Origin: an uncultured Acidobacteriota bacterium
GTDB lineage: Bacteria; Acidobacteriota; Terriglobia; Bryobacterales; Bryobacteraceae
Length of the DNA stretch: 64,000 bases
Assembly: GCA_902826605.1 (NCBI GenBank)
Contig: CADEFM010000006.1
Location: forward strand, 62,001 to 126,000
Reading direction: 5' to 3'
This document shows, piece after piece, positions 33,244-41,385 of this stretch; the first letter of the stretch is position 1; the number at the start of each line of letters is the position of its first letter. Position numbers and translations under genes: made by a program. The notes beneath the pieces are model-generated. The model did no database searches, was not told the origin of the DNA, and saw only the letters and a list, made by a program, of their open reading frames with translations.

Positions 33244-35121
33244 ATGCGAATCTCATTGTTGCTCGCAGTTGTGAGTTTGGCCTTGCCGGCATTGTACGCG
33301 CAAAATGATTGGCCTAACTTTGGGCATGACCCGGGGGGGCAACGCTATTCGCCACTAAAACAAATCAATACAGGCAACGTATCGAAGCTCGCCCCTGCAT
33401 GGAATTTTCAGATGAAGAAGGAGGGGCAACCCTTTCGGCCCAGCCAGTCGATTCCAATCATGGTCAATGGCGTGTTGTATCTGGGATACCCGTACAATCA
33501 CGTTGTTGCATTAGAGCCGGAAACGGGCAAAGTCCTTTGGGAGTTCACGGGGCGCGGAGACTACAAAGCCAATCCCACGGCTCACTTGCGCAGCTTGGCT
33601 TATTGGCCTGGCGACGGGCAGACGCCCCCTCAGATCCTATTCGGCACCGGGTACAACGGCGAGCTCTATTCTCTCAATGCGAAAACGGGCAAGCCCAATC
33701 CCGGATTTGGCAATGAGGGCATTGTGAACCTGAAAACACCAGAAATCATGAACGGTTACCCAAACCTGCTGTATGGTCTTACCTCCGCTCCTTTTATCTT
33801 CAAGAATCTGGTCATTACGGGTTCGCGGGTCGGGGATGAAACGGGAGCGAAGGGACCAGCGGGCGACGTGCGTGCTTGGGATGTTCGGACGGGTAAATTA
33901 GTGTGGACTTTTCATACTGTACCCAGACCCGGTGAGATGGGCCATGAAACATGGTTAGGGGACTCTTGGAAACAGATGTCCAGTGCGAACGTGTGGACTT
34001 TCTTTGCCGCCGACACGGAGCGCGGAATTCTCTATATGCCGCTGGGTTCCGTCAATAACGACTACTATGGTTTCGATCGTCCCGGGCCTAACTTATTCTC
34101 CAGTTCCATCGTGGCCGTCGATGCCGAGACCGGAAAGTTGAAATGGTATTTCCAAGCCACGCATCACGATCTCTGGGACTACGACATGCCGGTGCCGCCG
34201 ATGCTGTTTGACGTGGTCAAGGACGGCAAAAAGATTCCAGCGGTAGGAGCGATGAACAAGAATACTCTGCTATTCATTCTGAACCGCGTCACTGGAGAAC
34301 CGATCTACGGTGTAGAGGAGCGTCCAGTTCCCCAAGGGAACACCCCTGGCGAATGGTACTCTCCCACTCAACCATTCCCCGTCAAACCTCCGCCGTTGGT
34401 CCGCCTGAGCTTTAAGTTCCCCGATGATATCGCGAAGGTCACCCCGGAGCATGAGGCGGCGTGCCGTGAACTGTTTGCAAAAATGGACGGCGGGCGCAAT
34501 CGTGGCCCATACACACCGTGGTCCGCGGACGGAGCGCTCGTCATGCCCTACATTTTGGGTGGCGCGACCTGGAGCGGCGGAGCCTTCGATCCGACCCTGG
34601 GATACTACGTCATCAATACGACGGATTCGGGTGAATTTGGGTTCGTTCGGTCTCAAGATTCTGGGCCCAACGTTCCCCGCCGGTCGTTCGAGGAAACCAG
34701 GGCCCTCGGGCCTGTTGAGTCGCCCTTGTTGTACGGGCGTCCCCGTGGCCCTGCTACGTCGGTGAATGGCTGGCCATGCTGGCAGCCGCCGTGGGGCAGG
34801 CTGACTGCGATCAATGTGAACACAGGCGACATCGCCTGGCAGATACCGTTCGGCACGATGGAGGGAGTACCCGCGGGGATGAAAACAGGCGCTTCTAATT
34901 TAGGCGGCGGCCCAATGACGACAGCGGGCGGGCTCATCTTCATTGGAGCGGCTCGGGATAGCATGCTCCGCGCCCTCGACACCAAAACCGGCCAGGAGTT
35001 GTGGAGCGTGAAGACTGAGGATGTCGCGCACGCGAATCCGATTTCCTACATGGGCAAAGACGGAAAGCAATACATCGCCGTTGCTGCAGGCAGCACTTTC
35101 TTAACTTACAAGTTGCGCTAA
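33244..35121 (+). CDS. PQQ-dependent quinoprotein dehydrogenase, soluble glucose-dehydrogenase (mGDH)-like
   Basis: A 625-residue exported quinoprotein with the eight-bladed propeller. Signal peptide residues 1-19 (cleavage LYA before Gln), then NDWPNFGHDPGGQRYSPLKQ. The segment NDYYGFDRPGPNLFSSSIVA aligns with the part of membrane glucose dehydrogenase that carries the catalytic Asp, and HHDLWDYDMP is nearly the same in mGDH. Unlike E. coli Gcd there is no membrane anchor, and there is no fused cytochrome domain or vicinal CysCys. It oxidises a sugar or alcohol in the periplasm. The following genes (dienelactone hydrolase, dihaem cytochrome c) may handle the lactone product and the electrons. 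AAGGA lies before the chosen ATG. Confidence 0.88.
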   Translation: MRISLLLAVVSLALPALYAQNDWPNFGHDPGGQRYSPLKQINTGNVSKLAPAWNFQMKKEGQPFRPSQSIPIMVNGVLYLGYPYNHVVALEPETGKVLWEFTGRGDYKANPTAHLRSLAYWPGDGQTPPQILFGTGYNGELYSLNAKTGKPNPGFGNEGIVNLKTPEIMNGYPNLLYGLTSAPFIFKNLVITGSRVGDETGAKGPAGDVRAWDVRTGKLVWTFHTVPRPGEMGHETWLGDSWKQMSSANVWTFFAADTERGILYMPLGSVNNDYYGFDRPGPNLFSSSIVAVDAETGKLKWYFQATHHDLWDYDMPVPPMLFDVVKDGKKIPAVGAMNKNTLLFILNRVTGEPIYGVEERPVPQGNTPGEWYSPTQPFPVKPPPLVRLSFKFPDDIAKVTPEHEAACRELFAKMDGGRNRGPYTPWSADGALVMPYILGGATWSGGAFDPTLGYYVINTTDSGEFGFVRSQDSGPNVPRRSFEETRALGPVESPLLYGRPRGPATSVNGWPCWQPPWGRLTAINVNTGDIAWQIPFGTMEGVPAGMKTGASNLGGGPMTTAGGLIFIGAARDSMLRALDTKTGQELWSVKTEDVAHANPISYMGKDGKQYIAVAAGSTFLTYKLR

Positions 35122-35157
35122 GTTGTACCGGCTAAAGTTCCCTTGAACGTTTGATCG

Positions 35158-35895
35158 ATGGCCAAGATCGAGATTAGAACCCAAGCTGGGATCTGTCCCA
35201 GCTATGTGTATCGGCCAACCGGCAGTGGTCCGTGGCCCGCAGTGCTGGTTTACATGGACGGGTTCGGTATTCGCCCCGCCATGCTCGAAATTGGCGAGCG
35301 GCTGGCATCCTACGGCTACTTCGCCCTGCTGCCGGATCTGTACTACCGGTCCGGCCCGTACGAGCCGATGGATCCTCATGTTGCGTTCACGGATCCCGAG
35401 AAACGCAAGGTATTGATGGAGCGGTTTTTCGCATTCGCGACACCGGCCAACATCATGTCTGACACGCGGACATTCCTCGATTACCTTGCGGCGCAGCCCG
35501 ACGTGAAGGCGGGCGGCATCGGCTCCACCGGGTACTGTATGGGCGGTTTTATGTCGCTCACCGCAGCGGGCACCTATCCGGATCGCATTGTCGCCACCGC
35601 GTCCTATCACGGCGGCCGCCTTGCCACTGATAGCCCGGACAGCCCGCACCTTCTCGCACCGAAGATCAAGTCGCGCGTTTATGTTGCAGGCGCGATCGAG
35701 GATTCTTCATTCCCTGACGACATGAAGGAGCGTCTCCGGGATGCACTAGTCAAAGGTGGCGTCGTTCACGAGATCGAGACCTACCAAGCCAAACATGGCT
35801 GGGTGCTCCGCGATACGCTCGCATATGACGCCGAAGCGGCGGAGCGCCATTGGCAGACCGTGATCGCGCTATTTGACTCCACACTAAAGCCATAA
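35158..35895 (+). CDS. Dienelactone hydrolase-family protein
   Basis: A 245-residue DLH-type alpha/beta hydrolase with no signal peptide. The nucleophile elbow is GYCMGG with Cys127, the acid is probably the Asp in AIEDSSFPDD, and the His is in KHGWVLRD. DLH enzymes open lactones, including dienelactone in chloroaromatic and 3-oxoadipate pathways. It begins 36 bases after the PQQ dehydrogenase stop, and a sugar dehydrogenase makes a lactone, so lactone opening is a reasonable but unproven link; the two would, however, sit on opposite sides of the membrane. Confidence 0.88.
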   Translation: MAKIEIRTQAGICPSYVYRPTGSGPWPAVLVYMDGFGIRPAMLEIGERLASYGYFALLPDLYYRSGPYEPMDPHVAFTDPEKRKVLMERFFAFATPANIMSDTRTFLDYLAAQPDVKAGGIGSTGYCMGGFMSLTAAGTYPDRIVATASYHGGRLATDSPDSPHLLAPKIKSRVYVAGAIEDSSFPDDMKERLRDALVKGGVVHEIETYQAKHGWVLRDTLAYDAEAAERHWQTVIALFDSTLKP

Positions 35896-35973
35896 CGTTC
35901 AGTTGCGGGGAAGGGCGCCGGGAGCAACTGGATTTGTTCGATTTGGATGGCGGAGGAAAGCTGATCCGCCCGG

Positions 35974-35986
35974 TGTATACTCGTTG
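35974..35986 (+). promoter_or_regulatory. TGTATACTCGTTG promoter-like element before the dihaem cytochrome
   Basis: These 13 bases occur identically upstream of the gene at 23869 on the other strand. TATACT (35976-35981) is a candidate -10. It is followed after 12 bases by the ATG of an 10-codon reading frame. Confidence 0.45.
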
Positions 35987-35993
35987 AGTGTTG

Positions 35994-36026
35994 ATGTTTT
36001 CTCGTATTCTTCAGCAATACTTATGA
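35994..36026 (+). CDS. Possible leader mini-ORF (10 codons) overlapping the cytochrome start
   Basis: ATG then FSRILQQYL and TGA; the TGA overlaps the ATG of the cytochrome gene at 36023. The cytochrome gene has no Shine-Dalgarno. Layout is the same as at 28353: element, 12 bases, mini-ORF, ATGA overlap. Confidence 0.3.
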   Translation: MFSRILQQYL

Positions 36027-36985
36027 CCGGTTGGATTAGAGTTTTACCTTTCGCTTCGCTGCTGACTTCCGTAGTTACGGCTCAGGCGCCGCTGTCGATT
36101 CCCAACGGTCTTCCCTCCTGGGCATACAACATCCCGGACAAGGTCCAGCCCCCCAGTGTGCCCGTGACTGGGCCAGTGCGTGTGCCTGGAAGCAATAAGG
36201 AGTACGACGCTGCTAAGATCGCGGGCAACGCGACTCCACCCGACTGGTTTCCCGGGGAACACATTTCCGCGCCTCCGATCGTGACCGGTGAGGGGGGAGG
36301 AACTACCATGGCATGCGGCTCCTGCCATCTGATGTCGGGGCAGGGACATCCTGAATCTGCCGACCTGGCCGGGCTCCCCGTCGAGTACCTGGTGCGCCAG
36401 ATGAATTATTTCAAAACTGGAGCGCGGAAAGACGATGCGCGCATGGGACCGATTGCCAAAGCTACCTCCGATGAAGATATCCGCAAGTCCGCGGAATACT
36501 TTGCGGCCTTGACGCCGATCCCCTTCGTGAAGGTCATCGAAACCAGCATGCCGCCCAAGACCTACGTCGCCACCGCTGGACGCCACCGCGTTTTGTCTCC
36601 GCAAGGTGGAACGGAGCCAATTGGCCATCGTATCATCCAAACGCCGGTTGATCCGCAGCGAACCGCGGATCGCGATCCGCACTCTGGGTATTTGGCGTAC
36701 GTTCCGCCAGGTAGCATTGCCAACGGAGAGGCGCTGGTGAAGACAGGCGGCAACGGCAAGACCATTCAATGCGTAATCTGTCACGGGGACCAATTGAAGG
36801 GCTTGGGTGAAGTGCCAAGAATCGCGGGTCTACAACCGGTATACATCGCCCGGCAACTCATCAACATGCAGAACGGATCGAGCGCAGGCACAAACGCGGC
36901 ACTTATGAAAAAAGCCGTTGCAAATCTTTCCGAGGACGACATCATCTCGATTTCGGCTTACCTTGGATCGCTTCCACCGCGCTGA
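36023..36985 (+). CDS. Exported dihaem cytochrome c
   Basis: A 320-residue exported protein with two cytochrome c domains. Signal peptide residues 1-20 (cleavage VTA before Gln). First haem site CGSCH at 98-102 and second CVICH at 250-254, each followed by a similar helix (VEYLVRQMNYFKTGARKDDA; YIARQLINMQNG) and a closing Glu/Asp-rich helix (DEDIRKSAEYFAAL; EDDIISISAYLGSL). This is the cytochrome c553/c4-like double-domain arrangement. It lies after the PQQ dehydrogenase and DLH genes and may accept electrons from the former. Its own promoter element suggests it can also be expressed separately. Confidence 0.88.
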   Translation: MTGWIRVLPFASLLTSVVTAQAPLSIPNGLPSWAYNIPDKVQPPSVPVTGPVRVPGSNKEYDAAKIAGNATPPDWFPGEHISAPPIVTGEGGGTTMACGSCHLMSGQGHPESADLAGLPVEYLVRQMNYFKTGARKDDARMGPIAKATSDEDIRKSAEYFAALTPIPFVKVIETSMPPKTYVATAGRHRVLSPQGGTEPIGHRIIQTPVDPQRTADRDPHSGYLAYVPPGSIANGEALVKTGGNGKTIQCVICHGDQLKGLGEVPRIAGLQPVYIARQLINMQNGSSAGTNAALMKKAVANLSEDDIISISAYLGSLPPR

Positions 36986-37053
36986 ACATCATCGCGTTAG
37001 GCGGTTTTTCCGGCCAGCAGCGGTCTGAAAATGTCTTACGTTCGGTCTTGAAG

Positions 37054-38112
37054 CTAACGCTTAATGGAGGCCATGTCGATGACGAAACGGTATTTGACGT
37101 TGCTCTTCAGAAGACGATCATAGGCCTCGTTGACCTGCTGGATGGCGATCAACTCGATATCCGCGGCGATTCCGTTCTTACCGCAGAAATCCAGCATCTC
37201 CTGGGTTTCGGCGATGCCGCCGATGATGGAACCTGAAAGTTGTTTACGGCCAAAAATGAGACCCACGGAAGATACAGCGAGAGGCTTCTCCGGGACTCCG
37301 ACAAGGCAGAGCGTGCTATCTCGCTTCAATAAATTAATGTAGGCGTTCACATCGTGGTCCGCGGAAACAGTATCCAAAATGAAATCAAAGCTCTCCGTGT
37401 GCGCTGCCATCTGTGAACTGTCTTTGCTGACGACGACCTGCGAAGCACCTAGCCGGACACCGTCTTCAATCTTGTTCGCTGAGGTAGTGAAAAGAACGAC
37501 TTCAGATCCAAACGCTTTCGCAAGCTTCACCGCCATGTGGCCCAAACCACCCAGACCAACTACGCCGACTTTCTTGCCGGCGCCTGCCTTCCAATGACGC
37601 AAAGGAGAGTAAGTGGTGATGCCTGCACAAAGCAGGGGAGCGACAGCCGCAAGATCCAGATTCGTCGGAACTTTGAGCACGAACCGCTCATCCACGATAA
37701 CGCTTTCTGAGTATCCACCAAGCGTGTGGCCACCTGTGTGGCGATCCGGACTGTTGTAGGTGAACGTCGCGTCTTTTGCGCAGTACACCTCGTCACTGGC
37801 CTTACAGGCAGCGCATACGCCACATGAGTCAACCATACAACCAGCAGCTGCTAAGTCGCCCGGCTTGAACTTGGTAACAGCTGACCCAACTCGCGTGACA
37901 CGGCCAACAATTTCGTGGCCCGGAACACAAGGATAATGGGTCGGCATGAAGTCGCTCCATTGGTTACGGGCTTGGTGGAGGTCAGAGTGGCAAACGCCAC
38001 AATAGAGAATTTCTATTTGGACGTCCTGGTCGGTTGGCTCACGCCGCTCGATCATGGCGGCAACCAAGGCGGACGTCGGGCTCGCGGCCGAGTAGGCGCG
38101 TGTTTTTTGCAT
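37054..38112 (-). CDS. Zinc-dependent NAD(P) alcohol dehydrogenase (YahK/CAD-like)
   Basis: A 352-residue cytoplasmic medium-chain dehydrogenase. The catalytic zinc motif is CGVCHSDLH near residue 38, with GHE near 65; the structural zinc loop is CGVCAACKASDEVYC; the NAD(P)-binding turn is VGLGGLGHMAVKLAKAFG. Sequence style is that of the YahK/cinnamyl-alcohol dehydrogenase branch, which reduces aldehydes with NADPH. It could detoxify aldehydes released by the neighbouring oxidative enzymes. TAAAAT five bases before the ATG suggests a leaderless transcript. Confidence 0.95.
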   Translation of the reverse strand: MQKTRAYSAASPTSALVAAMIERREPTDQDVQIEILYCGVCHSDLHQARNQWSDFMPTHYPCVPGHEIVGRVTRVGSAVTKFKPGDLAAAGCMVDSCGVCAACKASDEVYCAKDATFTYNSPDRHTGGHTLGGYSESVIVDERFVLKVPTNLDLAAVAPLLCAGITTYSPLRHWKAGAGKKVGVVGLGGLGHMAVKLAKAFGSEVVLFTTSANKIEDGVRLGASQVVVSKDSSQMAAHTESFDFILDTVSADHDVNAYINLLKRDSTLCLVGVPEKPLAVSSVGLIFGRKQLSGSIIGGIAETQEMLDFCGKNGIAADIELIAIQQVNEAYDRLLKSNVKYRFVIDMASIKR

Positions 38113-38117
38113 CCCCT

Positions 38118-38123
38118 ATTTTA
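38118..38123 (-). promoter_or_regulatory. -10-like box for the alcohol dehydrogenase, leaderless spacing
   Basis: TAAAAT on the coding strand, five bases (AGGGG) before the ATG at 38112. Confidence 0.45.
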
Positions 38124-38189
38124 TCAATAGTCGCGTTTACGTTCGCGATTCGGGACGCCGTAAGGCTTCTTCGGGTTTTCGCTGCAAAG

Positions 38190-38217
38190 CAAAAAGGGCG
38201 GATCGCTCCGGCCCTTT
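38190..38217 (-). terminator. Rho-independent terminator after the PQQ sugar dehydrogenase
   Basis: A hairpin with arms AAAGGGC and GCCCTTT, extended by GGA/TCC around a TCGC loop with one bulged base, sits 15 bases after the stop codon at 38232. On the minus strand it is followed by five T residues, so it should end the transcript from 39470 or further upstream. It might also act weakly on the plus strand. Confidence 0.75.
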
Positions 38218-38231
38218 CGTTTCTTGTTCGT

Positions 38232-39470
38232 CTAATGCGAAGTGGCCTCTTCGGGCGTCACATGGATGAGGGCGCCGGGATTGGCGTCTTCCAGCATCCA
38301 CAGCGAACCATCGGGGCCTTGTTCCACATCGCGGATGCGATGGCCCACATCCCAGCGTTCGGCGACTTTGGCGCCGCCATGGCCGTCAAAGATGATGCGG
38401 GTGAGCGACTTCGTCGCCAAGCCGCTAATGAAGCCGTTGCCGTTCCATTGCGGAAAGGTCTGCGTGCCGCGATAGAACATCAGATTGCCGGGTGCGATAA
38501 CCGGCACCCAATAGATCACTGGCATCGCCAAATCGGGCCGCGTGTCGGGCTTGGGAATAGGCACCCCATTATAGTTCTGGCCAAAGGAAACCAGCGGCCA
38601 GCCATAATTCTTGCCCTTCTCCACCAGGTTTAGCTCGTCGCCGCCGCGCGGGCCATGCTCCACTTCCCACAATTCGCCGGTGGGGGAAAACGCCAAACCG
38701 TAAGGTGTGCGGAACCCGCTGGCCCAGGTTTCAGCCGGCGTCAGATTCGGGCTGGGAAAGGTATAGGTGCTTACCACCGGCGCTGTCTTGGCGACTTCGG
38801 TGTCACGGGGCGGATCGATCAGGGTAATGGTGGCAGCGCCGGTCTTGCCGAAGTTGGGATTGCCGGGCGCGGGTTTGCCGTCCAGTGTCAGCCGCAGGAT
38901 CTTGCCTTCGGGCTGGTCCGGATCCTGGGCGGGGGTAAAGCGCTGGCGGTCGCCAACTGAAAGGAAAAGATACTGGCCGTCGGGCGAGAAGGCGACCTGT
39001 GCACCTTCCTGCCCGCCCTTGCCCCTGGGCATCTGGCGCCACAGCACCTCGAAGTTTTCGAGTCTGGCCGAGGTGGCGGTGGCATTCAGTCTAGCGCGCG
39101 CGAGCGCCAGACCGCCGCCGTAGTCACCCGGTTCAACATACGTGAGATAGATACTCTGGTCGGTGGCGTAATGAGGCGAGACGTAGACGCCCAGCATGCC
39201 GTTCTGGCGCTGCCAATAGACGGGGGGCGTGTTATCCACCGGGATCTTCCGTCCCTGCTGGGACACCAACCAAACGGGACCGACCTTTTCGGTGATCAGC
39301 ATGCGGCCATCGGGGAGAAAGGCCAGCCGCCAAGGCAGTTCAAAGATGGCCACCGTCGTCATGGTGAACGGCAGACTGGCTTCGGGCTTCTGTTCGCCCG
39401 CATTCACCTGGGCCCAAACCGCCGCCGACGCAGTGAAAAGCAACGCCGCCTTTGTCAATTTCATCGTCAT
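38232..39470 (-). CDS. PQQ-dependent aldose sugar dehydrogenase (sGDH/YliI-like)
   Basis: A 412-residue exported enzyme of the six-bladed soluble glucose/aldose dehydrogenase family, a different fold from the quinoprotein at 33244. AGGGAGAA stands before the start. Signal peptide residues 1-20 (cleavage VWA before Gln). Markers: LPWRLAFLPDGRMLITEKVG, MLGVYVSPHYATDQSIYLTY, GGQEGAQVAFSPDGQYLFLS, FRTPYGLAFSPTGELWEVEH, GPRGGDELNLVEKGKNYGWP. It oxidises sugars to lactones and needs PQQ and calcium. It is followed by a terminator and preceded by a propeller gene 80 bases away in the same direction, probably one transcript. Confidence 0.92.
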   Translation of the reverse strand: MTMKLTKAALLFTASAAVWAQVNAGEQKPEASLPFTMTTVAIFELPWRLAFLPDGRMLITEKVGPVWLVSQQGRKIPVDNTPPVYWQRQNGMLGVYVSPHYATDQSIYLTYVEPGDYGGGLALARARLNATATSARLENFEVLWRQMPRGKGGQEGAQVAFSPDGQYLFLSVGDRQRFTPAQDPDQPEGKILRLTLDGKPAPGNPNFGKTGAATITLIDPPRDTEVAKTAPVVSTYTFPSPNLTPAETWASGFRTPYGLAFSPTGELWEVEHGPRGGDELNLVEKGKNYGWPLVSFGQNYNGVPIPKPDTRPDLAMPVIYWVPVIAPGNLMFYRGTQTFPQWNGNGFISGLATKSLTRIIFDGHGGAKVAERWDVGHRIRDVEQGPDGSLWMLEDANPGALIHVTPEEATSH

Positions 39471-39550
39471 TTCTCCCTGTTTCTCAAGCGCTCAACGCTT
39501 GAATCATCTCCAGGCAGCGCATCTACGCCGCAGACGTTGTTTCGAGCGAA

Positions 39551-40441
39551 TTATTTCGGCATTGGGATCGACACGGCTTTGCCGGCGCCTCGCTCGGCGA
39601 TCCAGATCGTGTCGCCCGCAGGCTCGACGGCGGTCGGCGTGTCGAGTCCCTCTTTGATCACAGTGACGTGGGCCTTCTCGCCATCGACAGTGATGACGGA
39701 AATCTTTCCGCTGCCGTTCTCGGCGACGATCAGCTTGCCATTCGCGGCGCGCATGCCATCCGGCCCCTTCACCGGCTGATCCATCCAAATATCGACCGGC
39801 TGCCCCGCCTTGCCTGCGGCGTCGACCGGGATCCGGTAAAGATTGTTTGAGAACACGTTGTTCACATACAGGGCGCCATTGAGGAAGGTAATGCCATCAA
39901 TGCCATAGAGCGCGCGATGCTCCAGGAATAGTTCTGCAGTGGAAGCACCCGCTGGCAGCTTGTAGATTTTGCTGTTGAAGGTGTCGGCAAGGTAGAGCGC
40001 CTTGTCCGGTCCAATCGCGAAATCATTGCAGATGCTGTTGTCGCCCGGCAGGTTCCAGCGAATCTTCGGTGAACCTGTGGCCAAGTCGAAGCTCCGCAGC
40101 GCGGTGCGCCGCTGGGCGGGAGTCGTGCCCGGTACCGGCGTCAGTTGACATGTCCATAGCGTATTATTGGAGGCATCTGCGAGCATGCCAAAGAAAAAAG
40201 TGCCCGGACCCTCGGCGCTGGCGTCAATGAACTTCTCGGCTGTGGTCGAACCGGGACGCACCTTGTAGACAAACGGCGTACTGGCGCTGCCTACGATCAG
40301 CACTCCGCCGGGTGCCATAGTCAAACTTTCCGGCTGTGATTTCGCGTCGGCGATCAGAATGTCAGCGGCGAATGCGGCCTGCGCAAAACCCGCCATCAGA
40401 GCAACGCAAACGGAAAGCCGGCATGCGTTCAAAATAAGCAT
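39551..40441 (-). CDS. Exported SMP-30/NHL-like beta-propeller protein
   Basis: A 296-residue exported propeller. The start at 40441 has GAGGAG seven bases upstream. Signal peptide residues 1-25 (cleavage AFA before Ala, one of the few here without Gln or Glu at +1). Blades include SLTMAPGGVLIVGSASTPFV, DFAIGPDKALYLADTFNSKI, GITFLNGALYVNNVFSNNLY and AVEPAGDTIWIAERGAGKAV. The SMP-30 group contains gluconolactonases, which would follow a sugar dehydrogenase well, but I cannot assign the metal ligands and the call is to fold only. Confidence 0.75.
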   Translation of the reverse strand: MLILNACRLSVCVALMAGFAQAAFAADILIADAKSQPESLTMAPGGVLIVGSASTPFVYKVRPGSTTAEKFIDASAEGPGTFFFGMLADASNNTLWTCQLTPVPGTTPAQRRTALRSFDLATGSPKIRWNLPGDNSICNDFAIGPDKALYLADTFNSKIYKLPAGASTAELFLEHRALYGIDGITFLNGALYVNNVFSNNLYRIPVDAAGKAGQPVDIWMDQPVKGPDGMRAANGKLIVAENGSGKISVITVDGEKAHVTVIKEGLDTPTAVEPAGDTIWIAERGAGKAVSIPMPK

Positions 40442-40840
40442 CTTCAATCTCCTCAAAGTAGATCTTTCGCGCAGTGGCTCAGTTGATCAATTAAGTCCTG
40501 TCGATCCAATGAGACCATCAAGCCAATTGTAAATTACATAGTACAGTATACACGTCTACTCGTACGAGACCATCCAGTCATGGCCGAGCACCCTTGACCT
40601 GATTTCTAGGCAGTGAGACGCGGCTATCGGACGATCAGCAGCGTGCCACGGGGGCTCCGCTTGGCCTTTTCCAAGCGCCCGATCTCATGCGATTCGCGCC
40701 CAAGCTTCGAATCCCAATACTACCATGCGTTATGGTCGAGCGAAAATAGGATGAGGTCATCAAAGCTCGATACGATCCGCCGACACCTGGCAGCCGCAAA
40801 AAGGCGCATACTGTAAATTAATGATAAATAGAGAGTTAAA
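40442..40840. other. Intergenic region without a recognised gene
   Basis: About 400 bases. On the minus strand a TGTATACT element stands at 40545-40552, about 100 bases before the propeller gene, a possible promoter. An open frame of 67 codons on the plus strand (40613-40816) has no recognisable content and no ribosome binding site. Base composition is more AT-rich near both ends. No repeat, RNA or insertion sequence was recognised. Confidence 0.5.
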
Positions 40841-40927
40841 TGGTGCGGAGAGGGGGACTTGAACCCCCACGAGATTGCTCCCGCTAGCACCTCAAGCTAG
40901 TGCGTCTGCCAATTCCGCCACCTCCGC
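40841..40927 (-). tRNA. tRNA-Leu (anticodon GAG, reads CTC/CTT)
   Basis: A complete 84-base tRNA plus encoded CCA. Acceptor stem GCGGAGG pairs with TCTCCGC (one G-U), the anticodon stem CTAGC/GCTAG closes loop TTGAGGT, giving anticodon GAG, a long variable arm of the class II leucine type follows, and the T arm reads GGGGGTTCAAGTCCCCC. It lies 23 bases after the secG stop codon on the same strand and may be part of the secG transcript. Confidence 0.96.
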
Positions 40928-40950
40928 AGGTGGATCAAACTATTACTCTC

Positions 40951-41340
40951 TTACTTCGCCTGTGATGGTGCAGGTGCCGGAGTCTGCGCTGGGGCCGCTG
41001 TTGGTGGAGCTGCGGGTACAGCAGCTGCAGGGGCTGGAGCGGTCTGCTTCGTGGGCGCCTGCTGGCCGGGCACGGTTTTGTTGAACAATGCCGGAGCGCC
41101 CGCTCCACCATTTCGCGTCGATATCAGGGAAAGCGAAAGGGACGTAATCATGAACAGCCCGGCGGCGATTGTGGTGGCTTTAGAAAGCAGCGTCGCCGAG
41201 CCGCGCGGCCCGAACACGGTTTGCGAACCCATGCCGCCGAATGCACCTGCGATATCCGCTGCTTTACCGCTCTGCAGCAACACAACAATCACCAGGAACA
41301 GACACACGAACACGTGAACAATAGTCAATAAAATGATCAT
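40951..41340 (-). CDS. secG: Preprotein translocase subunit SecG
   Basis: A 129-residue SecG, the small third subunit of the SecYEG channel in the inner membrane. Two helices (about residues 2-22 and 52-72) flank the conserved loop VVLLQSGKAADIAGAFGGMG and SQTVFGPRGSATLLSKAT. The last 50 residues are a proline/alanine-rich tail, longer than in E. coli and typical of many SecG proteins outside Proteobacteria. Directly followed by tRNA-Leu, an arrangement seen in many bacteria. Confidence 0.95.
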   Translation of the reverse strand: MIILLTIVHVFVCLFLVIVVLLQSGKAADIAGAFGGMGSQTVFGPRGSATLLSKATTIAAGLFMITSLSLSLISTRNGGAGAPALFNKTVPGQQAPTKQTAPAPAAAVPAAPPTAAPAQTPAPAPSQAK

Positions 41341-41385
41341 ACTTCGAACCAGCGATACGAATCTCTACCATACTAGCACGGCGCC

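Noticed and set aside
40613..40816. 67-codon plus-strand frame in the gap before the tRNA
   Set aside because: GTG start, no ribosome binding site, no recognisable sequence; compositionally like non-coding DNA.
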